Program-made: the position numbers and the translations under genes
Notes under the pieces: generated by a model
Seen by the model: the letters and a program-made list of their open reading frames with translations, nothing else
What the model was told of the DNA's origin: nothing
The model's database searches: none
Assembly: GCF_007680605.1 (NCBI RefSeq)
Contig: NZ_VEIO01000004.1
Location: 1-64,000, forward strand
Length of the DNA: 64,000 bases
Direction: 5' to 3'
Source: Paenibacillus xylanexedens
Lineage (GTDB): Bacteria; Bacillota; Bacilli; Paenibacillales; Paenibacillaceae
In this document: positions 1-9,262 of the stretch, piece by piece
Layout: each line of letters opens with the position of its first letter
Numbering within the stretch: position 1 is the first letter of the stretch

Positions 1-296
1 CGTTTCAGCAACTCTTATATAATATCATGTCCGAACCAACTTTGCAAGCTCTTTTTTTCAAGTTTCTTTCGAAGCTTGTTTTCATTGGCTTGCCGCACCG
101 TGTAAACCGTGTTTTCTTGGCCGGAATTAGAATATACCACATATAAGTACCACATGTAAAGCATTATTTATTAAATTGAATGATCCACTCTTCCCCAATG
201 AATTATTCCCACAAGGATTAACACAGTCTATCAGCACCCTAATCTACAACATCTATAACTATTCCTATTTATCATTAGATATGAAGACACTTATTA
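1..296. other. Intergenic, no gene seen
   Basis: AT-rich stretch at the left edge of the window. I found no open reading frame with a ribosome binding site and no strong hairpin in it. It may hold the 3' flank of a gene outside the window. Confidence 0.4.
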
Positions 297-336
297 TAGA
301 AAGAAGCCCTCTCAGACCAAACGTCTGGAAGGGCTC
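297..336 (-). terminator. Terminator of the TraB-family gene
   Basis: On the minus strand, AGCCCT pairs with AGGGCT (305-310 and 330-335) and an inner CAGAC pairs with GTCTG. A T-rich tract follows. It lies about 100 bp downstream of the TraB-family stop codon. Between the two, a 17-bp unit (374-390) is repeated directly at 391-407. Confidence 0.6.
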
Positions 337-433
337 AATTACACTCCTTTTATAAAAGCAAATAAAGGTTATCAGATAGAGTAAACCATTAGATAGAGTA
401 AACCATTAGATACCTCACCCATCTGCATTCACC

Positions 434-1657
434 TTACTTACGCTCTACCTTATATCCCTTATCCTCTAGCAACTTCACGATCCCGTGATCCCCTAAATAG
501 TGCGCCGCACCAACAACGATAAAGTACTCTTCGCCTTTCCCGTTTTTCAAGTAACCATCGATCTTGTCGGCCATACCAATATTACGGTCTACCAACATAG
601 CTTTGTTATACTCTTCATCATCGGAGAAGGTGTTGGTCAACTCCAGCAGTTGCTCGTCGTTACCTGTTTTCCACATCTCAGCCATCTGATTCGCGGACTT
701 GTCCAGTACATCGAAGTTGTCGATTGTGGAACGCAGTGTTTTTTCCTGTAATTCTTTTGAGAAATTATCGAACATCCCTAATTGAGACTGGTAGGATTCA
801 AGTTCAATGACAGGGATTTTACGCTCAATCGCTTTTTGAATAAAATACAAATCTACACCCGACGCTGCTTCCAGTCCAGCTGATGACATCTTCAAACTTC
901 CCAGTGTAGTTTCCACCACCCAAGGCTTAAATGCATCCAGCGCGTTAGGCTCTAATCCCTTCTTCTTCAAAATCTCACCAAGCTTGCTGTATGTCTCACT
1001 GGAGACATGATCCTTCAACGTTGTACCATCCTGATATGAACCCATACTTAAAACCAGCTTCTGTTGTTCTTCGTCTGCCGCTTTACTCAGATCTATTTCT
1101 ACACCAAGATAGTCAGCTTCAGCAAACGCCTCTTCAAATTCAGGACGCAACGGGTAAAAACTCTTGTCTGCCACATGCATCGACCCTACCAGATATACGG
1201 TATTGCCGTTGCTTTGCACTTCCCACATAAAGCCGCGTCCACCGTTTTGAGCCGTTTCGACTGTGCCGTCGCTTTTGGATACCAGCAACACGGTTCTTGT
1301 AGCCTTATCCCAGCGAACCTCATATCCTGCAGCATCGCCAACGATACGAATCGGCGCGTAAGTAACACCATTGATGCGAACAAGTTTGCTTTTCAGCGTA
1401 ATGGTCTTGCCATGAACGATTGCCGTGATACTGTCATCGGTTGTACCCGCCAGTTTAGCATCAAGTGCATTCAGCGTTGTACGGAGTGGAACGAAAGTCG
1501 TTCCTTTTTCAACAATAGGTGCACCCGCATTGTATGTAACAGCTTTATTATCGATTTTAACAGCTGTGTCTTGTGGAGCAGCCAGTGCCGGAACTGCTGA
1601 TGCGAGCAATCCTACTGAGACGGTAAGAGATAAGAGTACGTGTTTCCATTGCTTCAT
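434..1657 (-). CDS. Secreted TraB/GumN-family protein with N-terminal stalk domain
   Basis: A protein of 407 residues. Residues 1-26 are a Sec signal peptide ending in ALA. About 30-130 is a copper amine oxidase N-terminal-like (stalk) domain, recognisable by the FVPLRT and YAPIRI segments. About 140-405 is a TraB/GumN domain: YLVGSMHVAD near the start carries the conserved Gly-x-x-His, and VVGAAHYLGDHG followed by LLEDKGYKV forms the C-terminal motif. The family is proposed to be peptidase-like, but no activity is proven for this type. The stalk domain suggests attachment to the cell wall or outer membrane face. It is a single gene with its own downstream terminator. The GAAGGG ribosome binding site lies a little far (13 nt) from the ATG. 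Confidence 0.85.
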   Translation of the reverse strand: MKQWKHVLLSLTVSVGLLASAVPALAAPQDTAVKIDNKAVTYNAGAPIVEKGTTFVPLRTTLNALDAKLAGTTDDSITAIVHGKTITLKSKLVRINGVTYAPIRIVGDAAGYEVRWDKATRTVLLVSKSDGTVETAQNGGRGFMWEVQSNGNTVYLVGSMHVADKSFYPLRPEFEEAFAEADYLGVEIDLSKAADEEQQKLVLSMGSYQDGTTLKDHVSSETYSKLGEILKKKGLEPNALDAFKPWVVETTLGSLKMSSAGLEAASGVDLYFIQKAIERKIPVIELESYQSQLGMFDNFSKELQEKTLRSTIDNFDVLDKSANQMAEMWKTGNDEQLLELTNTFSDDEEYNKAMLVDRNIGMADKIDGYLKNGKGEEYFIVVGAAHYLGDHGIVKLLEDKGYKVERK

Positions 1658-1805
1658 ATAGTATGTGTTTCCCTTCTTCTTCTAATTTCTACACTTTTGA
1701 TGTAGACAAAGATCAACGAGGTAACTTTCACTTTCTATATTACGTTCTAATGCGAATCTCGTTTCGGAAAATTTTCCAGATATTCATAGATTACTATGAT
1801 CTATA

Positions 1806-1834
1806 AAAAGAACCCTGGCTTTAGCCAGGGTTCG
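1806..1834 (-). terminator. Terminator of the DUF421 gene
   Basis: A perfect 10-bp hairpin (GAACCCTGGC at 1810-1819, GCCAGGGTTC at 1824-1833) with a 4-nt loop. On the minus strand it is followed by TTTTT. It lies 24 bp past the stop of the DUF421 gene. Confidence 0.9.
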
Positions 1835-1857
1835 AAATGGTTTTGTTATGTACCTTT

Positions 1858-2721
1858 TCACGACAGATTTGTTTTTTGATAAGCATGCATTGCCGTTTGA
1901 AATTGGTCTAAAGCCTCCTGATATTTAAGACGATCTTTGTCATTCAATGCAAGTTGCTTTCGCATGATTAAATCATCCTGCAGTCGTTGTACCAGGTCTT
2001 TAATCTGATCATTTGGATTTGAATTGGCTGGTTTGGGCAAAGCCTCCGTTCCGGTCTGCACGGTCAATTCTCCTTTACTATCCACCTGACCGATTGAAAC
2101 TTGGCTTAATGTCAGGTCTAGCTTACGCAGTTCTTTTTTGACCCAATCCTCACTCACTCCAGCAGACTTTAAAGTTTCAGGCAGAATGTGACCATCCATA
2201 ATAATCGTACGAGGTTCCTTTTCCGAAGAAAGACGATATCCCAGCATGTCTGCGGTGAGCGGTTGATATTCCTTTTTTAATAACACACTGATATCTCCGC
2301 TCTGTTCCATTACCGCAAATTCCACATCAGCCACCCGAAAAACATCTTTCTTACGAAGCTGCTCCAGAAACTCATCCATCGTCAGCCGTTCCTTCTTCAG
2401 ATTTTTTTGAATCACAGCTCCATTTTCAACAAGGATCGTTGATTTTCCATCCACAATATCGCGGAACTTTTTACTTTTCATCGTTAAATACTCCGCTCCT
2501 GCGGAGACAGAGACCCACACCAACACAGCAAGAAAACCCAAATACCAGCTTGTGTCGGTATCCAGAGAAATATATCCTACCAGGTTCCCCAAAGTAATAC
2601 CCGTTATATATTCAAACAAGGAAAGTTCAGAAATCTGCCGCTTACCTAAGATTTTGGTGATGAGAAACAGCATAGTTACCGCAGAAAATGTTCTAATAAT
2701 AACCTCTAACCAATCAGGCAC
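1858..2721 (-). CDS. DUF421 (YetF/YdfR-like) membrane protein
   Basis: A protein of 287 residues. The N-terminal ~90 residues carry three hydrophobic segments with the family signature LGKRQISELSLFEYITGITLGN. Two soluble segments follow, containing MDEFLEQLRKK and then LPETLKSAGVSEDWVKKELR. Bacterial DUF421 proteins are spore or envelope membrane proteins of poorly known function. I chose the GTG start at 2721 because AAAGGAG sits 8 nt upstream, and the protein then begins just before its first membrane helix, as in the family. The open frame runs on in phase to an ATG at 3021, which has no ribosome binding site. The C-terminal tail is charged and rich in Gln and Lys. Confidence 0.85.
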   Translation of the reverse strand: MPDWLEVIIRTFSAVTMLFLITKILGKRQISELSLFEYITGITLGNLVGYISLDTDTSWYLGFLAVLVWVSVSAGAEYLTMKSKKFRDIVDGKSTILVENGAVIQKNLKKERLTMDEFLEQLRKKDVFRVADVEFAVMEQSGDISVLLKKEYQPLTADMLGYRLSSEKEPRTIIMDGHILPETLKSAGVSEDWVKKELRKLDLTLSQVSIGQVDSKGELTVQTGTEALPKPANSNPNDQIKDLVQRLQDDLIMRKQLALNDKDRLKYQEALDQFQTAMHAYQKTNLS

Positions 2722-3151
2722 GTCGCATGCTCCTTTCCGGGTGAAGTCATATTTCTCGGATGACATGACTTCATTATTAAAGGTTATAATTAACATGCGC
2801 GTCAGATTATATGCATTGAAATGTTCAGTTTCTTGGCTATCTGATAGACACCATTCACTTCTGATCCTCTCAATCTCCACTATAATTTGCTTTGCTCCAT
2901 CCAATGGCACACTATGGGCTCTAACTATTGCAATTCTATCGAATTCCCTAATTAAAGTGTATTTTAAAAAGATATCAGGATAGCTAGCAAATCGTGCTCG
3001 CTTTAATTCATTTGATTTCATCTTATAAAAGGTTATAGTTTATCGTAGGAGATAAACGTTGTCAGTGATATTAATTCACGTACTACTATGTATGATGGTG
3101 CTTCTATGTTCTGTCTCACTTTATCTTATTACTCATATGGGGTGACCAACC

Positions 3152-3622
3152 ATGAACAAGCAAGAACAGGTTATGCTGAATTTCAGGGACTTATTCAACA
3201 AGTTAGTCTGGATTAATAAATCGAAAATGGAAAGCAGTCTTCAAGGGTACAAGCCTTCTGAAGTCCATTGCATTGAATTTATAGAGAAAAATGTAGATTC
3301 CAATGTAACCAAGCTGGCGGAGTCCATGTATATGACCAAGGGAGCTATAAGTAAATTAACAAAGAAACTTATTGAAAAAGGCCTGATCGAAGATTATCAG
3401 AAAGCGAATAACAAGAAAGAGGTCTTTTTTAGACTCACCCAGCAAGGCAGAGTCGTATTCGACATTCACGAGAAACTGCATAAAGAGTTTCAGGAAAGAG
3501 ACGAATCTGTATTCGATCATGTAACGGAAGAGCAGTTCGATCACATGCTGAACTTCATTGAGCTGTACAGCAAACATTTGGACACTGAAATAAAGAAACA
3601 AGGTTTGGATATAATGAAGTGA
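3152..3622 (+). CDS. MarR-family transcriptional regulator
   Basis: A protein of 156 residues with the MarR winged-helix fold. The recognition region is VTKLAESMYMTKGAISKLTKKLIEKGLI (residues ~49-76), followed by a wing with the usual EDYQKANNKKEVFFRLTQQG pattern. These proteins are dimeric repressors released by small molecules. A start with GGGGTG 8 nt upstream fits. The next gene on the same strand is a drug-type efflux pump, with a terminator and a separate promoter carrying two 14-bp repeats between them. The likely role is repression of that pump, which is an inference from position. Confidence 0.88.
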   Translation: MNKQEQVMLNFRDLFNKLVWINKSKMESSLQGYKPSEVHCIEFIEKNVDSNVTKLAESMYMTKGAISKLTKKLIEKGLIEDYQKANNKKEVFFRLTQQGRVVFDIHEKLHKEFQERDESVFDHVTEEQFDHMLNFIELYSKHLDTEIKKQGLDIMK

Positions 3623-3652
3623 TACAACTATAAATTAAGAATAAAACCAAGA

Positions 3653-3688
3653 GCAACCTTCTCTAAAGAGACACGGATGCTTTTTTTA
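3653..3688 (+). terminator. Terminator after marR-type gene
   Basis: GCAACC pairs imperfectly with GGATGC (3653-3658, 3675-3680), with an inner TCTCT/AGAGA hairpin, followed by seven T. It separates transcription of the regulator from the pump. Confidence 0.5.
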
Positions 3689-3701
3689 AACCCTTTTTAT
3701 T

Positions 3702-3749
3702 GTTGACAAGGAAACTAAATAAGGATAGACTTTTGGTTGACAAGGAAAC
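3702..3749 (+). promoter_or_regulatory. Promoter of the efflux gene with two 14-bp repeats (candidate MarR operators)
   Basis: TTGACA at 3703-3708 and TAGACT at 3726-3731 are spaced by 17 bp. The 14-mer GTTGACAAGGAAAC occurs at 3702-3715, over the -35 box, and again without change at 3736-3749, at the expected start site. The offset is 34 bp. A regulator bound to both would cover the promoter. Assignment to the upstream MarR protein is an inference. Confidence 0.65.
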
Positions 3750-3772
3750 AATATTGATTAGAGGAGTTTACT

Positions 3773-5191
3773 ATGCGTACAAACAAAGTAAAAGAAACAG
3801 GAATACCTAAACACATCCTGATTACCGCTTGGGCCATTGCTCTTGGAGCAATCGTTCCCATGTTGGATTCTACAATGGTGAATATCGCTGTAAGTCAACT
3901 CACAAAAGATTTTCATACCACATTAAGCACCATTCAATGGGCCATTACAGGATATATTTTAGCCCTTGCGATTGCGGTTCCGGTATCGGGTTGGCTTATG
4001 AATCAATTTAATGGCAAGAAGGTCTTCATTGGAGCCGTCATTGCTTTTGGAGTAATTTCTATACTAATCGGTGTTAGCCGGGATATATCCAGTTTTATCT
4101 TCTTCCGTTTGCTTCAGGGATTTAGCGCCGGAGTCATTACCACTCTCATGTTCACCCTCTTGGTTAAGACAACCGGACAAGAGTACTTAGGCAGAGTCAT
4201 GGCGATCGTAAGCACTCCTATGATCTTTGGTCCTATTTTGGGACCTATCATCGGAGGGTTTATCGTTCAAGTCGCATCTTGGCCATGGATCTTCTTCATT
4301 AACGTGTTCATTGTAATCATTACCGCTCCTTTAATGATGAGAAAGATTCCAGACTACGAGCCTTTTAACAAAGAGAGCAAGCTTGATCTTTTCGGAATAA
4401 TCTTTTTATCCATTATGAGTGCGGCTTTCATTTATGGAATTACCAAAGCAACGGATTACGCCACTTTCAACAATCATGAAACCATCTTGTGGATGGGGAT
4501 TGGCCTTGCTTCGGCTCTCATTTATCTCGTTTATAATCGTATCAAAATGAATCAAACCGTTCTGCCTATGAATTTGTTCGCCCATAAGAACTTTGCAGCC
4601 TCAAGTGCCGGGCTATTCCTCGCAAATATCGCCATCATGGGTCCGATGTTAATACTCCCTTTGTTCTTTCAAACCTTTCGACACTTCACAGCCATCGAAA
4701 CAGCAGTTGCACTCATTCCTCAAGGCATTGGTATGCTGATCGCTCGGCCTTTCATTGGAAAAATGATCGACCGCATTGGTGCAAAATATGTGCTTATCGT
4801 CAGTCTTGTTCTTTCACTTATCGGATCTATTCCATTTATCTTCATCACGGATCATACAAGCATGATTTGGATTTCGGTTATTTTATTCATTCGTGGCGCC
4901 AGCGTTGGGGGCATTAGTCTTCCATTAATGAGTGAAGCATACACCGGGCTTGACAGTAAGCAGCTTCCAGAGGCAGGGGTTGGGATAAATATCATTGAAA
5001 ACCTTGGTTCGAGCTTCGGCTCAGCCATTATTGCGACGGCTGTTGCAACAGTTATACAAGGCTTGCATCCAACCATTGCAAATCAATTGCAGGCGTACCA
5101 TATCGGTTTTCTTGTAGCCGCGATCATTCTGGCACTGATCTTGATCCCCGGCCTGTTTCTTACGAATAAAAAGAAGGTGCACCCATTTTAG
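3773..5191 (+). CDS. MFS drug efflux transporter, DHA2 (EmrB/QacA) type
   Basis: A protein of 472 residues, about 14 hydrophobic segments, the normal size for the DHA2 family. Motif C-like GPILGPIIGG lies at ~162-171 and motif D1-like LDSTMVNIA at ~26-34. It should export hydrophobic compounds at the cost of the proton gradient. GAGGAG lies 7 nt before the ATG. It follows the MarR gene and has its own promoter with a duplicated 14-bp site, so it is probably induced by its substrates. Its 3' end overlaps the convergent small ORF at 5160-5381 by about 30 bp. The substrate cannot be told from sequence. Confidence 0.9.
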   Translation: MRTNKVKETGIPKHILITAWAIALGAIVPMLDSTMVNIAVSQLTKDFHTTLSTIQWAITGYILALAIAVPVSGWLMNQFNGKKVFIGAVIAFGVISILIGVSRDISSFIFFRLLQGFSAGVITTLMFTLLVKTTGQEYLGRVMAIVSTPMIFGPILGPIIGGFIVQVASWPWIFFINVFIVIITAPLMMRKIPDYEPFNKESKLDLFGIIFLSIMSAAFIYGITKATDYATFNNHETILWMGIGLASALIYLVYNRIKMNQTVLPMNLFAHKNFAASSAGLFLANIAIMGPMLILPLFFQTFRHFTAIETAVALIPQGIGMLIARPFIGKMIDRIGAKYVLIVSLVLSLIGSIPFIFITDHTSMIWISVILFIRGASVGGISLPLMSEAYTGLDSKQLPEAGVGINIIENLGSSFGSAIIATAVATVIQGLHPTIANQLQAYHIGFLVAAIILALILIPGLFLTNKKKVHPF

Positions 5192-5381
5192 AGTAGCACC
5201 CGCCATAGGAGAAAAAGAAGAGGGCTGCGGCCATCTTTGCTAAACTTTGAGAAAATCCATCACTACTCATCCAAGATGAATTACTGAATATAATGGCAAT
5301 GAGCAACATCGAGAGAATCCAAATTCGGAACCAAAGCGGCTCACTCCTAAATTGTCTGTACATCCATCGTAATCTGTCCAT
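5160..5381 (-). CDS. Small hypothetical membrane protein
   Basis: A 73-residue ORF with a basic N-terminus (RLRWMYRQFR) and two hydrophobic stretches (about 18-32 and 48-60). GAGGAG lies 10 nt before the ATG, which is the main support. It runs convergently into the end of the MFS gene. I do not recognise a family. The C-terminus past residue 60 lies in the overlap and looks unlike a normal membrane protein end, so a frameshift cannot be excluded. Confidence 0.5.
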   Translation of the reverse strand: MDRLRWMYRQFRSEPLWFRIWILSMLLIAIIFSNSSWMSSDGFSQSLAKMAAALFFFSYGGCYSKMGAPSFYS

Positions 5382-5443
5382 TTAGCATCGGCTCCTCGAA
5401 TGTGTGCCCTGGAACTCATGGCTACCCTATCTTTTATCCGAAA

Positions 5444-5490
5444 AAGGAATCATGGCCACCTGAACATCAGGAGGCCATGATCTACTTTTT
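5444..5490. terminator. Bidirectional-looking hairpin
   Basis: ATCATGGCC (5449-5457) pairs with GGCCATGAT (5473-5481), with CTG/CAG inside. T tracts exist on both strands (TTTTT at 5486-5490 on plus, TTTTT on minus at 5441-5445). The rest of 5382-5649 holds no gene I can support. Confidence 0.6.
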
Positions 5491-5649
5491 ACGTGAAACA
5501 TCTTCTCATACATTCGTTCGTTAATTAAAACTTAAACACGGTCTGTTGCCATAATTAAATGAGAGAAACACATAATATCTGTCATCTTCGTGTTTGTTGC
5601 TACTTCAGCTGCTGTGTTGCTTGCTTGCTTCGTGTTGTCGTTCAAAATA

Positions 5650-6948
5650 TTAAATCTTGTACGCCTTCATCGCTTTGAACAATTCTTTAAAGGTCGGACG
5701 TTTGCCGTACATCAGTACGCCGGTGCGATAGATTTTAGCTGCAAGCCAGCCAAAGACCAGAATGGATACGGCCAGAATGGCAAGAGACGTTAGAATCTCC
5801 CAGGTCGGTGCAACGCCTGCCCCGATCCGTACAAGGATCGCTGTCGGTGACGTGAACGGAATGAAGCTTGCGACTTTGAGCAATAAAATATTCGGTGCAG
5901 AGATGCTGAAGATTGCAATATAGAATGATACCAGGGACAGCATCGTGATTGGCAGAACTGCCTGCCCCAGCTCTTCCGTACGGCTGACCATTGAACCAAC
6001 GGCTGCGAACAGCACTGCGTACAGGAAGTAACCCAGGATATAGAAGATCAGTCCATAGACAATCACAGCGATATTAATGTCGCTAACACTCAAATTGAAA
6101 TCATCCAGTACTGCGCGGTTGTGCGGTAATAGAATATTTCCCGCGATAACTGCTCCGAAGATGCCGATCTGTAACATGCCTACCATGAAGATACCGATGA
6201 TTTTACCAAACATTTGACTGAGTGGAGATACACTCGTAATCAAAATTTCCATAATTCTTGAGCTTTTCTCAGCGGTAATCTCGGAAGCAATCATATTACC
6301 TGTCATCATCGTAGATGTGAACAGCAAGATGATTAACAAGTACACGACGATATAGTTGATTGGGCTCATTGATTTTTCAGCACCAGCTCCAGCCTCACCA
6401 TCATCGGCGCTTAGACTCTCCGCGGTCAGCTTGACAGGTGTCGTAATCAACGCCTTCTGTTCAGGTGTCAGTACATCCTTGACTACGACATCCAGCTTCA
6501 CAGTTTGCAGAGCAGATTCAATAGCCGTAGTGACCTGAGGTGAAATGTCATCTGTGGAATATAAAACAGGCTTCGGAAACTCCTGTCCTGCTACCGTTTC
6601 AAGTTTCAAATAACCATCGATCAGGCCTGCCTTCGCATCTTCCTGTAATGCGGCTTCATCCTTATCCCCACTCACGATGAAACGATACGCCTGATTTCCC
6701 TGAGCAGACGAGAAGTCTTCCAGCTTCTGTGCTACGTCCTGCTGTTCCGTTGTCAGAAGACCGATGTTGACAGGATTTTTACCGGAAGCTCCGCCGCCCA
6801 TTGGTCCGCCGTTGAATAAAGTAATGAAATATGGAACATTGAGTCCAATCGAAATTAAAAGTGCAAGTACAATGGTAGTAACCATAAATGACTTTGTTTT
6901 TACTTTGTTTTTGAACGTGAAACCTGTAATTGTGCCCATTTTATTCAT
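5650..6948 (-). CDS. natB: ABC transporter permease, NatB-like (ABC-2 type)
   Basis: About 432 residues: one N-terminal helix (residues ~20-45), a large extracytoplasmic part (~50-195) and a C-terminal block of about five helices, the layout of NatB-type Na+ or drug exporters. Its partner ATPase is directly upstream. I chose the ATG at 6948, which overlaps the end of the ATPase gene, over an in-frame GTG at 6957; both are possible. Translational coupling with the ATPase is likely. The exported substrate is unknown; the gene symbol rests on family resemblance. Confidence 0.8.
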   Translation of the reverse strand: MNKMGTITGFTFKNKVKTKSFMVTTIVLALLISIGLNVPYFITLFNGGPMGGGASGKNPVNIGLLTTEQQDVAQKLEDFSSAQGNQAYRFIVSGDKDEAALQEDAKAGLIDGYLKLETVAGQEFPKPVLYSTDDISPQVTTAIESALQTVKLDVVVKDVLTPEQKALITTPVKLTAESLSADDGEAGAGAEKSMSPINYIVVYLLIILLFTSTMMTGNMIASEITAEKSSRIMEILITSVSPLSQMFGKIIGIFMVGMLQIGIFGAVIAGNILLPHNRAVLDDFNLSVSDINIAVIVYGLIFYILGYFLYAVLFAAVGSMVSRTEELGQAVLPITMLSLVSFYIAIFSISAPNILLLKVASFIPFTSPTAILVRIGAGVAPTWEILTSLAILAVSILVFGWLAAKIYRTGVLMYGKRPTFKELFKAMKAYKI

Positions 6949-7843
6949 TCGACTCACCTACCTCACGAATAAAGATTTGGTTAAGCGTTGGTTCCTTGAT
7001 CTCAAAATGCTCCACGGTGGTCTGTGCCATCGCCGTTTTTAAAATCTCCTGTGCCGCCGCAACCTCACTGACCTGGATCTGATATCCACGTTCATTTTGC
7101 TCCACTCGTTTCACACCTGCCAGTTGCTCAAGTCCTTCCACCTGTCCAAGAGTACTGAGGTAAACTTGTTCACGCGGGTAACGGCTCTTAATCTCTTTAA
7201 TCTCGCCCTGCACTACCGTATTAGAACGATGAAGTATTGTGATCTGACGACACAACTCCTCGACATGTTCCATCCGGTGTGTAGAGAACAAAATGGCTGT
7301 ACCTTCATCACGCAATTCTTTAACCGTTGATTTAAGCAACTCTACGTTAACCGGATCGAGTCCACTAAACGCTTCATCCAGAATGAGAATCTGCGGTCTA
7401 TGTACCACCGCGGCTATAAAGCCCATTTTCTGCTGGTTTCCTTTGGATAATTCCTCAATCTTTTTATCGTAATACTCTGGCACTTCGAATCGCTTCAACC
7501 AGTACTTCAGACTCTCATCCGCATCTTTGGCGTTCATTCCACGGAGGCGTGCCAGATAATTGATCTGTTCACTCACTTTTACCTTCGGGTACAATCCGCG
7601 TTCTTCGGGCAAATATCCCATAATCTGTTGCAGCTCTGTATTATAAGGCTTGCCGTTGTACAAAATGTTACCGCCATCCGGGTGAATCAAGCCCAGCACC
7701 ATGCGCATCGTTGTCGTTTTACCGGCGCCATTGGCTCCGAGCAATCCGTAAATCTCGCCCTCTTTTACATTAAGCGTAACTCCATTGACAGCTGTCTTGT
7801 CTGCGTACTGTTTGACGACTTGCTTTAGTTCCAATCGGTTCAT
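6941..7843 (-). CDS. natA: ABC transporter ATP-binding protein, NatA-like
   Basis: A protein of 300 residues. Walker A GANGAGKT at 36-43, signature LSKGNQQK at 133-140, Walker B ILILDEAFSGLDP at ~153-165 and the switch His in STHRMEHVEEL. The C-terminal ~80 residues match the DUF4162 tail common in NatA/CcmA-type exporters. It overlaps natB by a few bases and follows the upstream ATPase gene by 21 bp, so it probably belongs to the operon started near 10.08 kb. Confidence 0.88.
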   Translation of the reverse strand: MNRLELKQVVKQYADKTAVNGVTLNVKEGEIYGLLGANGAGKTTTMRMVLGLIHPDGGNILYNGKPYNTELQQIMGYLPEERGLYPKVKVSEQINYLARLRGMNAKDADESLKYWLKRFEVPEYYDKKIEELSKGNQQKMGFIAAVVHRPQILILDEAFSGLDPVNVELLKSTVKELRDEGTAILFSTHRMEHVEELCRQITILHRSNTVVQGEIKEIKSRYPREQVYLSTLGQVEGLEQLAGVKRVEQNERGYQIQVSEVAAAQEILKTAMAQTTVEHFEIKEPTLNQIFIREVGESNE

Positions 7844-7864
7844 TCAGAATCGTCTCCCTTCGGT

Positions 7865-8767
7865 TTATCTCCACTGTACGGGTGCATACCCGGCAATCCA
7901 ATATTCAAGCACTTCTCCCAGTTCCAAATTGCGAATTTTGAGCACCCGGTGATTGGATAACGCCAACCTCTCCTGCGCTTCACTCACACGGGTTGTAATG
8001 ACACGAATCAGACCATTCTCTTCCTGAAAAGATTCCACCACCCCCGGAATACTCTCAGGTCGCAAATCCCCTTCATACCAGATTTCCTTCCACTGCTCCA
8101 GCACAAGGTCTTTCTCCGCCATCCCCAGAACCTGCCCGCGGTGCATCAGCACGATGAAATCTGCCAGTCTCTTCACTTCATCCGCAATATGTGTAGCTAT
8201 GAGAATGGTCGTGTCTCCACCTTCCATGTAATTGCGGAACTGATCAACCATCACCTTCCAGGCAAAAGGATCAAGACCGGACGAAGGTTCATCCAGAAGA
8301 AGCAGTTTAGGACGACTAGCAAGTGCTGCGGCAATCTCGAACTTCCTTCGTTCTCCCTTGGACATCTTGGTCAGCTTCACATCACTCGGCACTTCCATGT
8401 CTGTCATAAGCTGCTTGAACAGCTTCATATCCCACCTCGGGTACCAATGTGATCTGAAATCGGCTGCCTCCTGAGGCGTCATCCGATTCTCTTCAATACC
8501 GCTGTTATCTGCCACAAAGCCAATCTGTTGTCTCAGCTCAATCGGAAGTATCCCCGAATGCTTCTCCTGTCCAAACCACATGATCTCTCCGCTATCCGGT
8601 AGTACAATTTGTTGCAGCATATTAAGCAGTGTACTTTTGCCAGAGCCGTTATGCCCCAGAATGGCAACAACATATCCTTCCGGAATCGTGAGATCAATCG
8701 GCCCAATAACCCTGCGTTTACGCATCTTGGATACACCATTTAATTGAACGGCTATGGGTTCCACCAT
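7865..8767 (-). CDS. ABC transporter ATP-binding protein, YtrB-like
   Basis: A protein of 300 residues. Walker A GHNGSGKST at 38-46, signature MSKGERRKFEIA at ~135-146 and Walker B LLLLDEPSSGLDP at ~155-167. It lies 12 bp downstream of a short GntR regulator, the arrangement of the ytr operon, whose products respond to cell-wall antibiotics. A permease-like protein is encoded upstream of the regulator. This ATPase could serve that permease, while natA serves natB. Confidence 0.85.
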   Translation of the reverse strand: MVEPIAVQLNGVSKMRKRRVIGPIDLTIPEGYVVAILGHNGSGKSTLLNMLQQIVLPDSGEIMWFGQEKHSGILPIELRQQIGFVADNSGIEENRMTPQEAADFRSHWYPRWDMKLFKQLMTDMEVPSDVKLTKMSKGERRKFEIAAALASRPKLLLLDEPSSGLDPFAWKVMVDQFRNYMEGGDTTILIATHIADEVKRLADFIVLMHRGQVLGMAEKDLVLEQWKEIWYEGDLRPESIPGVVESFQEENGLIRVITTRVSEAQERLALSNHRVLKIRNLELGEVLEYWIAGYAPVQWR

Positions 8768-8779
8768 ACCTTCCCCTCC

Positions 8780-9178
8780 TTACTTTGAATAATTTGCTCT
8801 TAAGGCTTCCCGGAACAAAACTTCCATTTCCTCTTCTGTACACCCCACAGCTTTGCCCGACTGCACCGCAGCTTGCATCGCTTCCTCCGCAGCCTTCAGC
8901 CTGTAGTTCTCTCGTTCTCCTGCCTCAACCTGGGCCACAAATGTTCCTGTCCCCTGCTTCGTACGAAGCAAGCCTTCATTCTCCAGATCCTGATAGACCC
9001 GTCTAACCGTAATCACACTGCAATTCAGTGCGCCGGCAAATTCACGAATGGACGGCAAATGTGTCCCCTCCCCCAATTGACCCGTTATAATTAACGACCT
9101 TAATTGGTTCTCAATCTGGTGATACAAAGGTTCAGCGCTATTCTCATTTATTTGAATGGGTATCTTCACATCTTGCAC
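8780..9178 (-). CDS. GntR-family regulator, YtrA subfamily
   Basis: A protein of 132 residues, the usual short size of the YtrA subgroup: a winged helix (residues ~12-75, with PSIREFAGALNCSVITVRRVYQDLENEGLLRTKQGTGTFV) and only a short C-terminal helical tail, with no large ligand domain. These proteins repress their own ABC operon. The operon promoter upstream (10078-10107) is overlapped by a 12+12 bp palindrome of the TGTGTATA/TATACACA kind, which fits as its operator. Confidence 0.88.
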   Translation of the reverse strand: MQDVKIPIQINENSAEPLYHQIENQLRSLIITGQLGEGTHLPSIREFAGALNCSVITVRRVYQDLENEGLLRTKQGTGTFVAQVEAGERENYRLKAAEEAMQAAVQSGKAVGCTEEEMEVLFREALRANYSK

Positions 9179-9262
9179 CTCGCCCTCCGGTACACTTCAT
9201 CACTTGCCTGAACGTGCCGGTCTCATCCTTTATTCTTTTTATTATTTCATTTCAGTTGCCTT

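Noticed and set aside
374..412. 17-bp direct repeat as a CRISPR or regulatory array
   Set aside because: Only two copies and a fragment, no spacers; a plain tandem duplication.
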